This document shows, in pieces, positions 1-4,950 of a stretch of 6,972 nt of DNA. The DNA comes from JAYODZ01 sp965662735 (GTDB lineage: Bacteria; Pseudomonadota; Alphaproteobacteria; RS24). The notes beneath the pieces were generated by a model. That model worked only from the letters and a program-made list of their open reading frames with translations, made no database searches and was not told the DNA's origin. Made by a program: the position numbers and the translations under genes. The DNA is taken from assembly GCA_965662735.1 (NCBI GenBank), contig CBFIIU010000029.1:1-6972 (forward strand), in the 5' to 3' direction. Every line of letters begins with the position of its first letter. Positions within the stretch are counted from its first letter, which is position 1.

Positions 1-618
1 GACCCGCTTTTCACCCTGCCGGCTTTGGTTTTGGTTGGGGCGGCCATCAAAACCAGAAAACGACGATTGAGTTTTATTGCGATCGGCTGGATGCTGTCTT
101 ATCTGGCGCTGGGGTTTGTTCAATATGAGCGAGCCCGGTCAGCCGCGACCGAGCTTGCTCATTCGAGAGGGCATGAGGCGCAGCGCCTGACCCTCAAGCC
201 TTCATTTGGAAATCTGATTTTATGGAAGTCCATCTATCAGCATGACAATGCGTTTTATGTCGATGCCATTCGAACTGTTGGGTCATCCATGTGGTGTTCG
301 GGAGAGACAACCCAAGTATTTGACTATCCAATCCATCTGCCGGCCTTGAAAGAAGGCAGTCAGCAACAAAAAGATATTGAGAGATTTCGCTGGTTCTCGC
401 AGGATTATCTGGGTTTTGATGCGGACAAAAATTTGGTCACGGATGTACGATACTCGCTCTTGCCCCATCAAATTGCCCCTATGTGGGGGCTGGTCATTGA
501 TGTTGAACGAGACCTCCATGCGCATGCGACGTGGTGGGCGAGCCGCGCTTTAAACCAAGGTCAGTTCAGCGCATTTAAAGACATGTTAAGCGGCAAAAGT
601 TGCCAGGAGAGCTTTTGA
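1..618 (+). CDS. Membrane-bound putative metal-dependent hydrolase, YdjM/YfhP (DUF457-like) family, 5'-truncated by window edge
   Basis: The reading frame is open from the first base, so the true start lies upstream; 205 residues are visible. The visible part begins inside a hydrophobic stretch (about residues 5-16), then a basic loop (KTRKRR), then a clear membrane helix (about 23-42). A soluble C-terminal domain follows. The segment around residues 70-95, with the order KPSFGNLILWKSIY then a Tyr/Val/Asp stretch, is typical of the C-terminal part of YfhP/YdjM-type inner-membrane proteins (roughly 330 residues when full length). These are annotated as metal-dependent hydrolases from N-terminal His/Asp motifs. 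Those motifs are outside the window, so catalytic competence cannot be judged, and the substrate of the family is unknown. The family assignment rests on recognition of the domain pattern. The frame ends in TGA at 616-618, followed by a repeat and a hairpin. Confidence 0.72.
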   Translation, partial: DPLFTLPALVLVGAAIKTRKRRLSFIAIGWMLSYLALGFVQYERARSAATELAHSRGHEAQRLTLKPSFGNLILWKSIYQHDNAFYVDAIRTVGSSMWCSGETTQVFDYPIHLPALKEGSQQQKDIERFRWFSQDYLGFDADKNLVTDVRYSLLPHQIAPMWGLVIDVERDLHAHATWWASRALNQGQFSAFKDMLSGKSCQESF

Positions 619-636
619 GGACAAGTCTGAGGGTAC

Positions 637-660
637 AAAAATATTGATAAAAATATTCGG
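637..660. repeat. 12-bp tandem duplication, AT-rich, 2 units
   Basis: AAAAATATTGAT at 637-648 is followed directly by AAAAATATTCGG at 649-660. The first nine bases of the two units are identical. The second unit runs into the left arm of the adjacent hairpin. It lies in the gap between the YdjM-like gene and the GST-like gene. Confidence 0.6.
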
Positions 661-675
661 CTTCGCTGCCGAATA
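654..675. other. Perfect 8-bp stem-loop
   Basis: TATTCGGC (654-661) and GCCGAATA (668-675) are exact reverse complements around a 6-nt loop (TTCGCT). On the plus strand the hairpin comes 35 bp after the YdjM-like stop but is followed by a G-rich run, not a T tract, so it is a poor intrinsic terminator in that direction. The T-rich side lies on the minus strand, where no gene would use it. It could still slow polymerase, stabilise a 3' end, or be a small dispersed repeat. Confidence 0.5.
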
Positions 676-780
676 AGGGGGCTGGGTCACATTAAACTGA
701 TTGAAGCTCTCCTTGTTTACCTGCAAACTGTTTCAAAGTTGCGAGCGCCTGTGTTTGTGTCATCGCGAGGAGAGAGTAAA

Positions 781-1590
781 ATGGAAAGCGCATCAAATAA
801 GGTTGAATTTATCTCGCTGGAAGCCGCAGCGGCCATGACCACGGGCACCCGTATTACGTTTATACCGGGCATGCAGGCGATTTATGCCGAGGCCCTTAAG
901 AATATTTGCTATGTTAAAAAAATCCCGATCATTCGGGTGTTGCACCCCATGATGGGTGTCGATAAAGAGACCGGTGAAGATCGGCAGGCAAAGCTTTACG
1001 AGCTAACCCGTCAAACCAGCCTCCCAACCATGTTCCACAATGCGGAACGCCCGCGTAATGTGTGGACGGAGCAATTAGCGCTGGCGGAAGCCATTGGCGC
1101 CCCCGATAGCGTTAAGTTGATCCCAGATGATATCGCCCAGCGTGTCGATATGTTCGGTCTATGCGCGATTATTCTGGCCGAAGATGGTTTGGTGTGGAAT
1201 ATGCGCATTTTGAACGATGGGCCGCTCGGGCGCAAATATGGCTATAGCGAGGAGGCCAGCCGCGTCGCGCCTCGCAAAATGGGCGAGATTATTAAGCTCA
1301 TCGACACGCGCTTAGCCGCCCAAGAAGCCAGCGGGTCGACATATTTGGTCGGTGATGCCATCAGTGCGGTTGATATTTATTGGGCCACGATCAGCATGTT
1401 GGCTATCCCGGCGCCGCCAGAAATTATGACGCGCACAAAACAAAACCAAGGCATGTTGGCCATGTTTGAAATGATTTCAAAGGTACCGGAAGTAGCCCAA
1501 ACGGTTAGCCCGCGGCTTGAGAAACATCGCGATTATATTTTACATCGCTATTGCGAAACACCGGCGGTTCTCGGCGGCGATCCGCTATAG
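781..1590 (+). CDS. Glutathione S-transferase-like protein
   Basis: This 269-residue protein has GST architecture. The N-terminal part resembles a thioredoxin fold, with a probable cis-proline at P82 in the LPTM segment (residues 81-84) after QTS, where GSTs bind the glutathione backbone. An all-helical C-terminal domain contains GDAISAVDIYWATIS (191-205); the S195-x-x-D198 pair is the conserved N-capping box of GST folding. The first strand and helix (FIPG-MQ-IYAEA, about 27-38) are unlike common GST classes, and I cannot identify a catalytic Tyr, Ser or Cys with confidence, so the reaction is unknown. The ATG at 781 is preferred over an in-frame TTG at 739 because an AGGAG sits 8 bases upstream of it (768-772). 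The acetyltransferase downstream is 132 bp away, so co-transcription is possible but not shown. Confidence 0.8.
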   Translation: MESASNKVEFISLEAAAAMTTGTRITFIPGMQAIYAEALKNICYVKKIPIIRVLHPMMGVDKETGEDRQAKLYELTRQTSLPTMFHNAERPRNVWTEQLALAEAIGAPDSVKLIPDDIAQRVDMFGLCAIILAEDGLVWNMRILNDGPLGRKYGYSEEASRVAPRKMGEIIKLIDTRLAAQEASGSTYLVGDAISAVDIYWATISMLAIPAPPEIMTRTKQNQGMLAMFEMISKVPEVAQTVSPRLEKHRDYILHRYCETPAVLGGDPL

Positions 1591-1672
1591 ATCGAGGCCA
1601 GTTTGGTTCTCGTCAGACTAGTGGTTGGGTCAAGAAAGCCTTTTTATGTATCTTCTGAGCGTCGGCCGGGGG

Positions 1673-1693
1673 GATTGCAGTTTTGATTGCGGT
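1673..1693. repeat. 12-bp-period short direct repeat upstream of the GNAT gene
   Basis: GATTGCAGT at 1673-1681 recurs as GATTGCGGT at 1685-1693 with a period of 12 bases and one mismatch in nine. The 132-bp gap otherwise shows a T run at 1641-1645 without a convincing hairpin before it, and a G run near 1668-1673. No strong promoter is visible. Confidence 0.4.
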
Positions 1694-1722
1694 ACGGTGT
1701 TTGCTGATTTACCGTCTCGAAT

Positions 1723-2184
1723 ATGACAGAAAGTTTTGAAGTTCAGCCCTATGAGGGGCCCGTGACGCAAAGCATGATGGCATTGCTGTTAGAAGCGGAT
1801 CCGAGTGTTGAGGCGGTCAATCAATATATTGCACGGGCGCAGATCTTCGTCTGCACAGATCAACACAAGAGCGTTGGGATCGCCGCCGTGGTGGTGACGG
1901 ATGAGACCGCCGAGCTTAAAAATATTTCGGTCGCTCGCGATTATCAGGGGCGCGGCCTTGCCAAGAAAATGATCCACGCGGTTAAGGCTTGGTGCGCGCT
2001 TCAAGGGGCGACATCCATTATTGTCGGCACGGGTAATTCGAGCCTGTCGCAATTGGCGTTATATCAAAAATGTGGATTTCGGCTCTCGCATATTGAAATT
2101 GATTACTTTGCGCTCTATCCCGACCCCATTTTTGAAAATGGAATAAGATGTCTCGACCGCGTAGTGCTCAAAGCGGATCTATGA
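1723..2184 (+). CDS. GNAT-family N-acetyltransferase, YvbK-like
   Basis: The predicted 153-residue enzyme is a single-domain acetyl-CoA-dependent N-acetyltransferase. Motif A is clear: strand beta-4 (AELKNISVA, about 63-71) leads into the pyrophosphate-binding loop QGRGLA (75-80), matching the family pattern Q/R-x-x-G-x-G/A. Motif B is at LALYQKCGFR (111-120). The tail, with YPDPI-ENGI-C-D around 132-145, matches the B. subtilis YvbK-type subgroup, whose natural substrate I do not know. The ATG at 1723 has no obvious Shine-Dalgarno sequence, but it begins a natural N-terminus and no better upstream start is apparent. The length is normal for the family. A possible terminator directly follows the stop codon, suggesting the transcript ends here. 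Confidence 0.88.
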   Translation: MTESFEVQPYEGPVTQSMMALLLEADPSVEAVNQYIARAQIFVCTDQHKSVGIAAVVVTDETAELKNISVARDYQGRGLAKKMIHAVKAWCALQGATSIIVGTGNSSLSQLALYQKCGFRLSHIEIDYFALYPDPIFENGIRCLDRVVLKADL

Positions 2185-2186
2185 GG

Positions 2187-2211
2187 GCGCGCGCATTTTC
2201 GCGCTGTTTTT
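2187..2211 (+). terminator. Possible intrinsic terminator after the GNAT gene
   Basis: A GCGCG arm (2187-2191 or 2189-2193) can pair with CGCGC at 2200-2204 across an AT-rich loop. TG and five Ts follow (2205-2211). The stem is only five base pairs but all G-C, and it begins three bases after the stop codon. Position and T tract support termination; the short stem keeps confidence moderate. Confidence 0.45.
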
Positions 2212-2363
2212 CAAATCTGAGCGATGAGAAAAAATAGGCGACACACAGGAAAATTCTAGAATTTAGGCTCTTGGAGCTTGGTTGAGTTTCTCGTTTAACT
2301 GGCGCCCGAATAATCATGTCAGAACCGCTTCTTTGAACTGCTTCAATAGCTCCCAGTTCAATA

Positions 2364-2423
2364 GACCCCAAAATGGTGGGGGGCTCTCACGATGTTAGGC
2401 GCGCGCCCAGGGTTTTGGGGGTC
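2364..2423. other. Large imperfect inverted repeat (hairpin) in the 2185-2558 gap
   Basis: GACCCCAAAA at 2364-2373 is complementary to TTTTGGGGGTC at 2413-2423, with one extra G on the right arm. After a 3x3 internal loop, TGGG (2377-2380) can pair with CCCA (2406-2409). The perfect 10-bp palindrome GGCGCGCGCC sits inside at 2398-2407. The right arm has no T tract, so this is not a standard terminator. It lies about 135 bp upstream of the lipoprotein start and could be a 5' leader structure, a protein-binding site or a small non-autonomous repeat. The rest of the 374-bp gap holds the GNAT terminator and the repeat at 2465-2512; I see no credible gene in it. Confidence 0.45.
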
Positions 2424-2464
2424 AAGGGAACCTATCCGTTTAAGAGGCCCGCCTACTTTAAACC

Positions 2465-2512
2465 GGCGTAAAGCAAATCGGGCGTGAGGCAAACTCGGCG
2501 TAAAAATGTGAC
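2465..2512. repeat. Period-16 degenerate tandem repeat, 3 units
   Basis: GGCGT recurs at 2465, 2481 and 2497, exactly 16 bases apart. The first two units, GGCGTAAAGCAAATCG and GGCGTGAGGCAAACTC, agree at 11 of 16 positions. The third keeps only GGCGTAAA. The tract overlaps the GTG at 2484 that could extend the next reading frame, which argues that the extension is not real coding sequence. Confidence 0.5.
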
Positions 2513-2558
2513 TCTCAATAATGAGCCCGAAAAAAACGGCCAGCCGAAGGAAGGATTA

Positions 2559-2987
2559 ATGTTTCCAATGACGTTCTCAATCAGATTACAAAAAGCCAGA
2601 TTAAAAATAACGCAAGTAACTTTTGCAGCTGCAGCCCTGTCTGGGATGGTGGGGTGTGCGACCTTGACCAATGACGCCTATATGCCGATGGCTCTGTCGT
2701 TTAGCGATGGGAGCAATGGCAAATGTCGAGTGACCAATAAGCGGATGGCGATAGAAGTCGAGGTTCCGGGTACGCCTATGGTTCGACGGAGTGATGATAA
2801 TTTGATCCTAGATTGCAAAGTCGAAGATGGTCGAACTGTGGTGGCGTCAGTGCCAAGTGTCGTCGGGGGAAAAATAGTCGCGAGTGCTGTTTTCTTGGAT
2901 TTTGGTATTACCGATGCGATTACTGATAAACATCGGGAATATCCATCAAGCTATGTGATCCCGCTCAAGAAAAAGCCCGCAAAATAG
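2559..2987 (+). CDS. Small probable outer-membrane lipoprotein of unknown function
   Basis: From the ATG at 2559 the product is 142 residues. A basic N-terminus (R9, K12, R14, K16) and a hydrophobic stretch (VTFAAAALSGMVG) end at C33 in the context SGMVGC, a usable lipobox for signal peptidase II although Met at -3 is less common than Leu. The mature part has a Cys pair (C56, C86), a P-G-T-P stretch, an R-S-D-D-N-L-I-L-D-C core, a glycine-containing hydrophobic segment (about 100-118) and a final YPSSYVIPL. This order matches a family of alphaproteobacterial lipoproteins of unknown function, sometimes misnamed as translation initiation factor 2. The Cys pair may form a periplasmic disulfide. 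The 2559 start is chosen over the in-frame GTG at 2484 because AAGGAAGGA lies just upstream (2547-2555) and because the added 25 residues are charged, lie before the signal peptide and are partly encoded by the repeat. Confidence 0.75.
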   Translation: MFPMTFSIRLQKARLKITQVTFAAAALSGMVGCATLTNDAYMPMALSFSDGSNGKCRVTNKRMAIEVEVPGTPMVRRSDDNLILDCKVEDGRTVVASVPSVVGGKIVASAVFLDFGITDAITDKHREYPSSYVIPLKKKPAK

Positions 2988-2989
2988 GC

Positions 2990-3017
2990 GAACATTAAAA
3001 ACAGAACATTCAAAATA
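2990..3017. repeat. 14-bp tandem duplication, 2 units
   Basis: GAACATTAAAAACA (2990-3003) is followed directly by GAACATTCAAAATA (3004-3017), 12 of 14 identical. It starts two bases after the lipoprotein stop codon. The rest of the 98-bp gap contains a TTGACA at 3036-3041 with no matching -10 box at the usual spacing. Confidence 0.6.
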
Positions 3018-3085
3018 GCGTGCCGCGAGGGGCGATTGACATCAAATTTGGATGAAGCGGGCGACAGGGTTAAAACAGGATAGCG

Positions 3086-3547
3086 ATGAAAAGAATTTTC
3101 TGCCTCGTAATATGCGGTGTTTTTCTGACCGGATATGCCTCATCTTATTTGGAGTCGGAGCAATCTGGTCGGGTGAATTTTGTTCAGTTGAACAAGGATA
3201 TGTTTGAGATTCGCGCTTTGGGCAGTGCTTATGATCGGGCCGATGTGATCAGAGATTACGCCTTGCTGAAGGCCTCTGGGCTCTGTCGGCAAAACGGGTT
3301 TACTCATTTCTTGCCGATCATCCAAGACGACAGCGCCGATATAAGTGCTGAAGACCCGTTTTATATGACGAATTGCTATGGGCATAGTTGTTACAGCTCG
3401 ACCGTTGGGCCAATGGGGCGAACCAAGCCCAAATCAATCATGACCGTCAAAATGTATGGCGCTGGGGATGAGTTACCCTCTGCGGCCTATGCCTGCGATA
3501 TGATTTACGCGCATTTGGCACCTCAATATATGACCAGCCCCGAGTAG
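3086..3547 (+). CDS. CC0125/CC1285-like small exported protein with lipobox Cys replaced by Tyr
   Basis: The 153-residue product starts at an ATG with AGGA five bases upstream (3077-3080). MKR followed by a hydrophobic run to G16 is a typical short lipoprotein signal peptide, and the site reads LTG-Y17-ASSY where LTG-C-A would be expected. The mature part, with F-E-I-R-A-L-G (about 40-46), then V-I-R-D-Y-A-L-L-K-A-S (54-64), then N-G-F-T-H-F (70-75), follows the pattern of the CC0125/CC1285 family, in which the central helix usually reads DY-LLRAAE before a Gly-aromatic strand. Function in that family is unknown. Four Cys remain after the signal (C67, C97, C102, C137), compatible with periplasmic disulfides. 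It sits 98 bp after another small envelope protein. The family link is by motif order and is moderately sure; the Tyr codon (TAT, 3134-3136) is read directly from the sequence. Confidence 0.7.
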   Translation: MKRIFCLVICGVFLTGYASSYLESEQSGRVNFVQLNKDMFEIRALGSAYDRADVIRDYALLKASGLCRQNGFTHFLPIIQDDSADISAEDPFYMTNCYGHSCYSSTVGPMGRTKPKSIMTVKMYGAGDELPSAAYACDMIYAHLAPQYMTSPE

Positions 3548-3597
3548 GGCGATTCCAGAGCTTATTGCCTTCTTTGAGATAGAGAGGAGAGCGGTTA

Positions 3598-3623
3598 CGC
3601 AGCATAGTTGCGCAGCATAGTAG
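3598..3623. repeat. 13-bp tandem duplication, 2 units, upstream of ppnP
   Basis: CGCAGCATAGTTG (3598-3610) is followed immediately by CGCAGCATAGTAG (3611-3623), 12 of 13 identical. It sits in the 164-bp gap before ppnP. No clear terminator or promoter is seen there. Confidence 0.7.
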
Positions 3624-3711
3624 GAACAATGATCCAACAGCGCTTGTTTATCCGTTTAATCTCATTTAAGGATGCCTCGGCGTTTCTACCCTTTAGGTTT
3701 TGGAGAGTTTC

Positions 3712-4026
3712 ATGTCCGATTTTGAAAATGTGCGCGTGGCCCGCGAACCCAATATTTATTTTGATGGGAAGGTCATCAGCCGCAGCATTTATCTTGCTGA
3801 TGGTTCACGCAAGACACTCGGTGTTATGTTGCCCGGCGATTACGAATTTACGACCGCGGCGGCCGAAGAGATGGATTTTTCATCCGGCACATTGGACGTG
3901 CTGTTGCCAGGTGCTGAAGAGTGGCAGCATATTTCGGGGCCGCAAAAATTCGATGTGCCCGCTCATGCATCGTTTAAATTGAAAGTGCATACGATCTCTA
4001 ATTATTGCTGCTCGTATTTTGACTAA
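3712..4026 (+). CDS. ppnP: Pyrimidine/purine nucleoside phosphorylase PpnP (YaiE, DUF1255)
   Basis: PpnP reversibly cleaves purine and pyrimidine nucleosides with phosphate to give the free base and ribose 1-phosphate, in the cytosol, serving nucleoside salvage. The 104-residue product is a small cupin. It matches E. coli PpnP (94 residues) along its length: YFDGKV (16-21), LGVMLPGDYEFTTAAAEEM (36-54), the SG-L-VLLPGAEEW stretch (58-71), F-VPAHASF-LKV (80-92) and a SY-C-Y-type ending. The extra residues are mainly an N-terminal MSDFENVRVA extension. The ATG at 3712 has GGAG six bases upstream (3702-3705); the in-frame TTG at 3700 would place that site inside the gene. It is flanked by gaps over 100 bp and appears to be a single-gene unit. 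Confidence 0.93.
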   Translation: MSDFENVRVAREPNIYFDGKVISRSIYLADGSRKTLGVMLPGDYEFTTAAAEEMDFSSGTLDVLLPGAEEWQHISGPQKFDVPAHASFKLKVHTISNYCCSYFD

Positions 4027-4048
4027 GGCGTTTTGCTGAGCCGAAGCG

Positions 4049-4074
4049 GATGCAGCCTTCAGGTGATGAAGCCT
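4049..4074. repeat. Period-16 short direct repeat downstream of ppnP
   Basis: GATGCAGCCT at 4049-4058 recurs as GATGAAGCCT at 4065-4074, a period of 16 bases with one mismatch in ten. It precedes the 12-bp repeat tract in the same gap. Confidence 0.45.
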
Positions 4075-4086
4075 CGTACAGCCCCA

Positions 4087-4134
4087 TCAAATACACTGTC
4101 AAAGACACGATCAAAGGCACGATCATAGCAAATG
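4087..4134. repeat. 12-bp tandem repeat, 3 units plus a degenerate fourth overlapping a start codon
   Basis: Units are TCAAATACACTG (4087-4098), TCAAAGACACGA (4099-4110), TCAAAGGCACGA (4111-4122) and the decayed TCATAGCAAATG (4123-4134). The second and third differ at one base. The last unit contains the ATG of the methyltransferase, so the array forms that gene's immediate 5' leader, and no purine-rich Shine-Dalgarno sequence is seen apart from the AAAGG inside unit 3. Confidence 0.7.
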
Positions 4135-4872
4135 GCGCTCTATGACCAAATCGGACAGGGCTATCAGACCACACGCCGCAGTGACCCAGAGATTAATCGA
4201 CAGATTGCTGAAGCATTAGCCGGGGCGACGGATATCGTGAATATCGGCGCCGGTGCTGGATCCTATGAACCCCCGCATATTAAGCTGGTGGCCGTGGAGC
4301 CTTCTTCCGTGATGATTGCGCAAAGGCCTTTAGCGGCGCATCCCGTTGTCCAGGCCGCGGCGGAAGACCTTCCCTTTGCAGATCAATCCTTTTCACATGC
4401 ATTGGCGGTACTCTCAATGCATCATTGGCACGACAAGAAGCGGGCCTTTCAAGAGGTCAGGCGGGTTGCCCGGGATCGCTTTGTTGCGCTCACCTATGTG
4501 CCGGACGCCGTTTCGTTTTGGCTTACAGCAGATTATTTTCCCGAGATTAATGAAAACGATCGCGCAATATTCCCCAATTTAGCCGATCTTGAGGCGTTTT
4601 TTGGCCCCCTCACCGTCACCCCCCTCATGGTGCCAGAGGGCTGTGTGGATGGGTTTCTCGGTGCATTTTGGAAGCGCCCAGAGGCCTATTTGTCGCCGCG
4701 CATCCGCGCCGGTATTTCCGCGTTTTCGGCATTAAGCAGTCTGCAAGAAGGACTGGAAAAATTACAGCGCGATCTCGAAAGCGGGGTTTGGCACAGCCGT
4801 TATTCCCATCTCGCAGAAGCGACTGAACTTGATGTGGGCTACCGATTAGTCAGCATCGATCTGGGCCGATAA
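4132..4872 (+). CDS. Class I SAM-dependent methyltransferase (Methyltransf_11 type)
   Basis: The 246-residue product has a compact Rossmann-type methyltransferase core. Motif I, VNIGAGAGSY (36-45), is the glycine-rich SAM loop. E56 in VAVEPS is the acidic residue at the end of strand 2 that usually binds the ribose hydroxyls. AAEDLPFADQSFSHALAVLSMHHWHD (76-101) covers the adenine-contact and motif IV region typical of UbiE/BioC-like small-molecule methyltransferases. EVRRVAR (108-114) is the usual helix after it. The C-terminal third (about 125-246), with aromatic and acidic residues, should form the substrate cap. The substrate cannot be named. The next gene is convergent, so it is the last gene of this plus-strand series. 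The start at 4132 is supported by MALYDQIGQGY, a common N-terminus in this family, but lacks a clear ribosome-binding site. Confidence 0.88.
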   Translation: MALYDQIGQGYQTTRRSDPEINRQIAEALAGATDIVNIGAGAGSYEPPHIKLVAVEPSSVMIAQRPLAAHPVVQAAAEDLPFADQSFSHALAVLSMHHWHDKKRAFQEVRRVARDRFVALTYVPDAVSFWLTADYFPEINENDRAIFPNLADLEAFFGPLTVTPLMVPEGCVDGFLGAFWKRPEAYLSPRIRAGISAFSALSSLQEGLEKLQRDLESGVWHSRYSHLAEATELDVGYRLVSIDLGR

Positions 4873-4912
4873 CCGGCGAACAGGATCAGGCTTTCTGTAA
4901 TCTGTGCGGTGG

Positions 4913-4948
4913 TCTTAGCAATAATCTCAGCAATGATCTCAGCAATGA
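4913..4948. repeat. 12-bp tandem repeat, 3 units, between convergent genes
   Basis: TCTTAGCAATAA (4913-4924), TCTCAGCAATGA (4925-4936) and TCTCAGCAATGA (4937-4948) lie end to end; units two and three are identical and the first differs at two positions. The tract fills the second half of the 78-bp gap between the methyltransferase and amidase stop codons. I see no hairpin terminator in this convergent gap. Confidence 0.78.
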
Positions 4949-4950
4949 CA

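Noticed and set aside
2168..2371. 67-residue minus-strand open frame in the gap after the GNAT gene
   Set aside because: It begins with TTG, overlaps the GNAT stop and the terminator-like hairpin, has low-complexity Arg/Ser-rich sequence and matches no family I recognise.
2374..2472. 32-residue plus-strand open frame starting at an ATG within the inverted repeat
   Set aside because: No ribosome-binding site, the start lies inside a predicted stem, and the product has no recognisable features.
2484..2558. GTG-initiated N-terminal extension of the lipoprotein
   Set aside because: It would put 25 charged residues before the signal peptide, is partly made of a tandem repeat, and the ATG at 2559 has a good Shine-Dalgarno sequence.
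3036..3041. TTGACA as a -35 promoter box before the CC0125-like gene
   Set aside because: No acceptable -10 hexamer occurs 16-18 bases downstream; a lone hexamer is not evidence of a promoter.
3608..3982. 124-residue plus-strand open frame overlapping ppnP
   Set aside because: It is an out-of-frame shadow of ppnP, which is strongly supported by family similarity along its whole length.
4087..4948. Possible CRISPR-like repeats near the methyltransferase
   Set aside because: The units are 12 bases, directly adjacent without spacers, and differ between the two tracts; these are simple tandem repeats.
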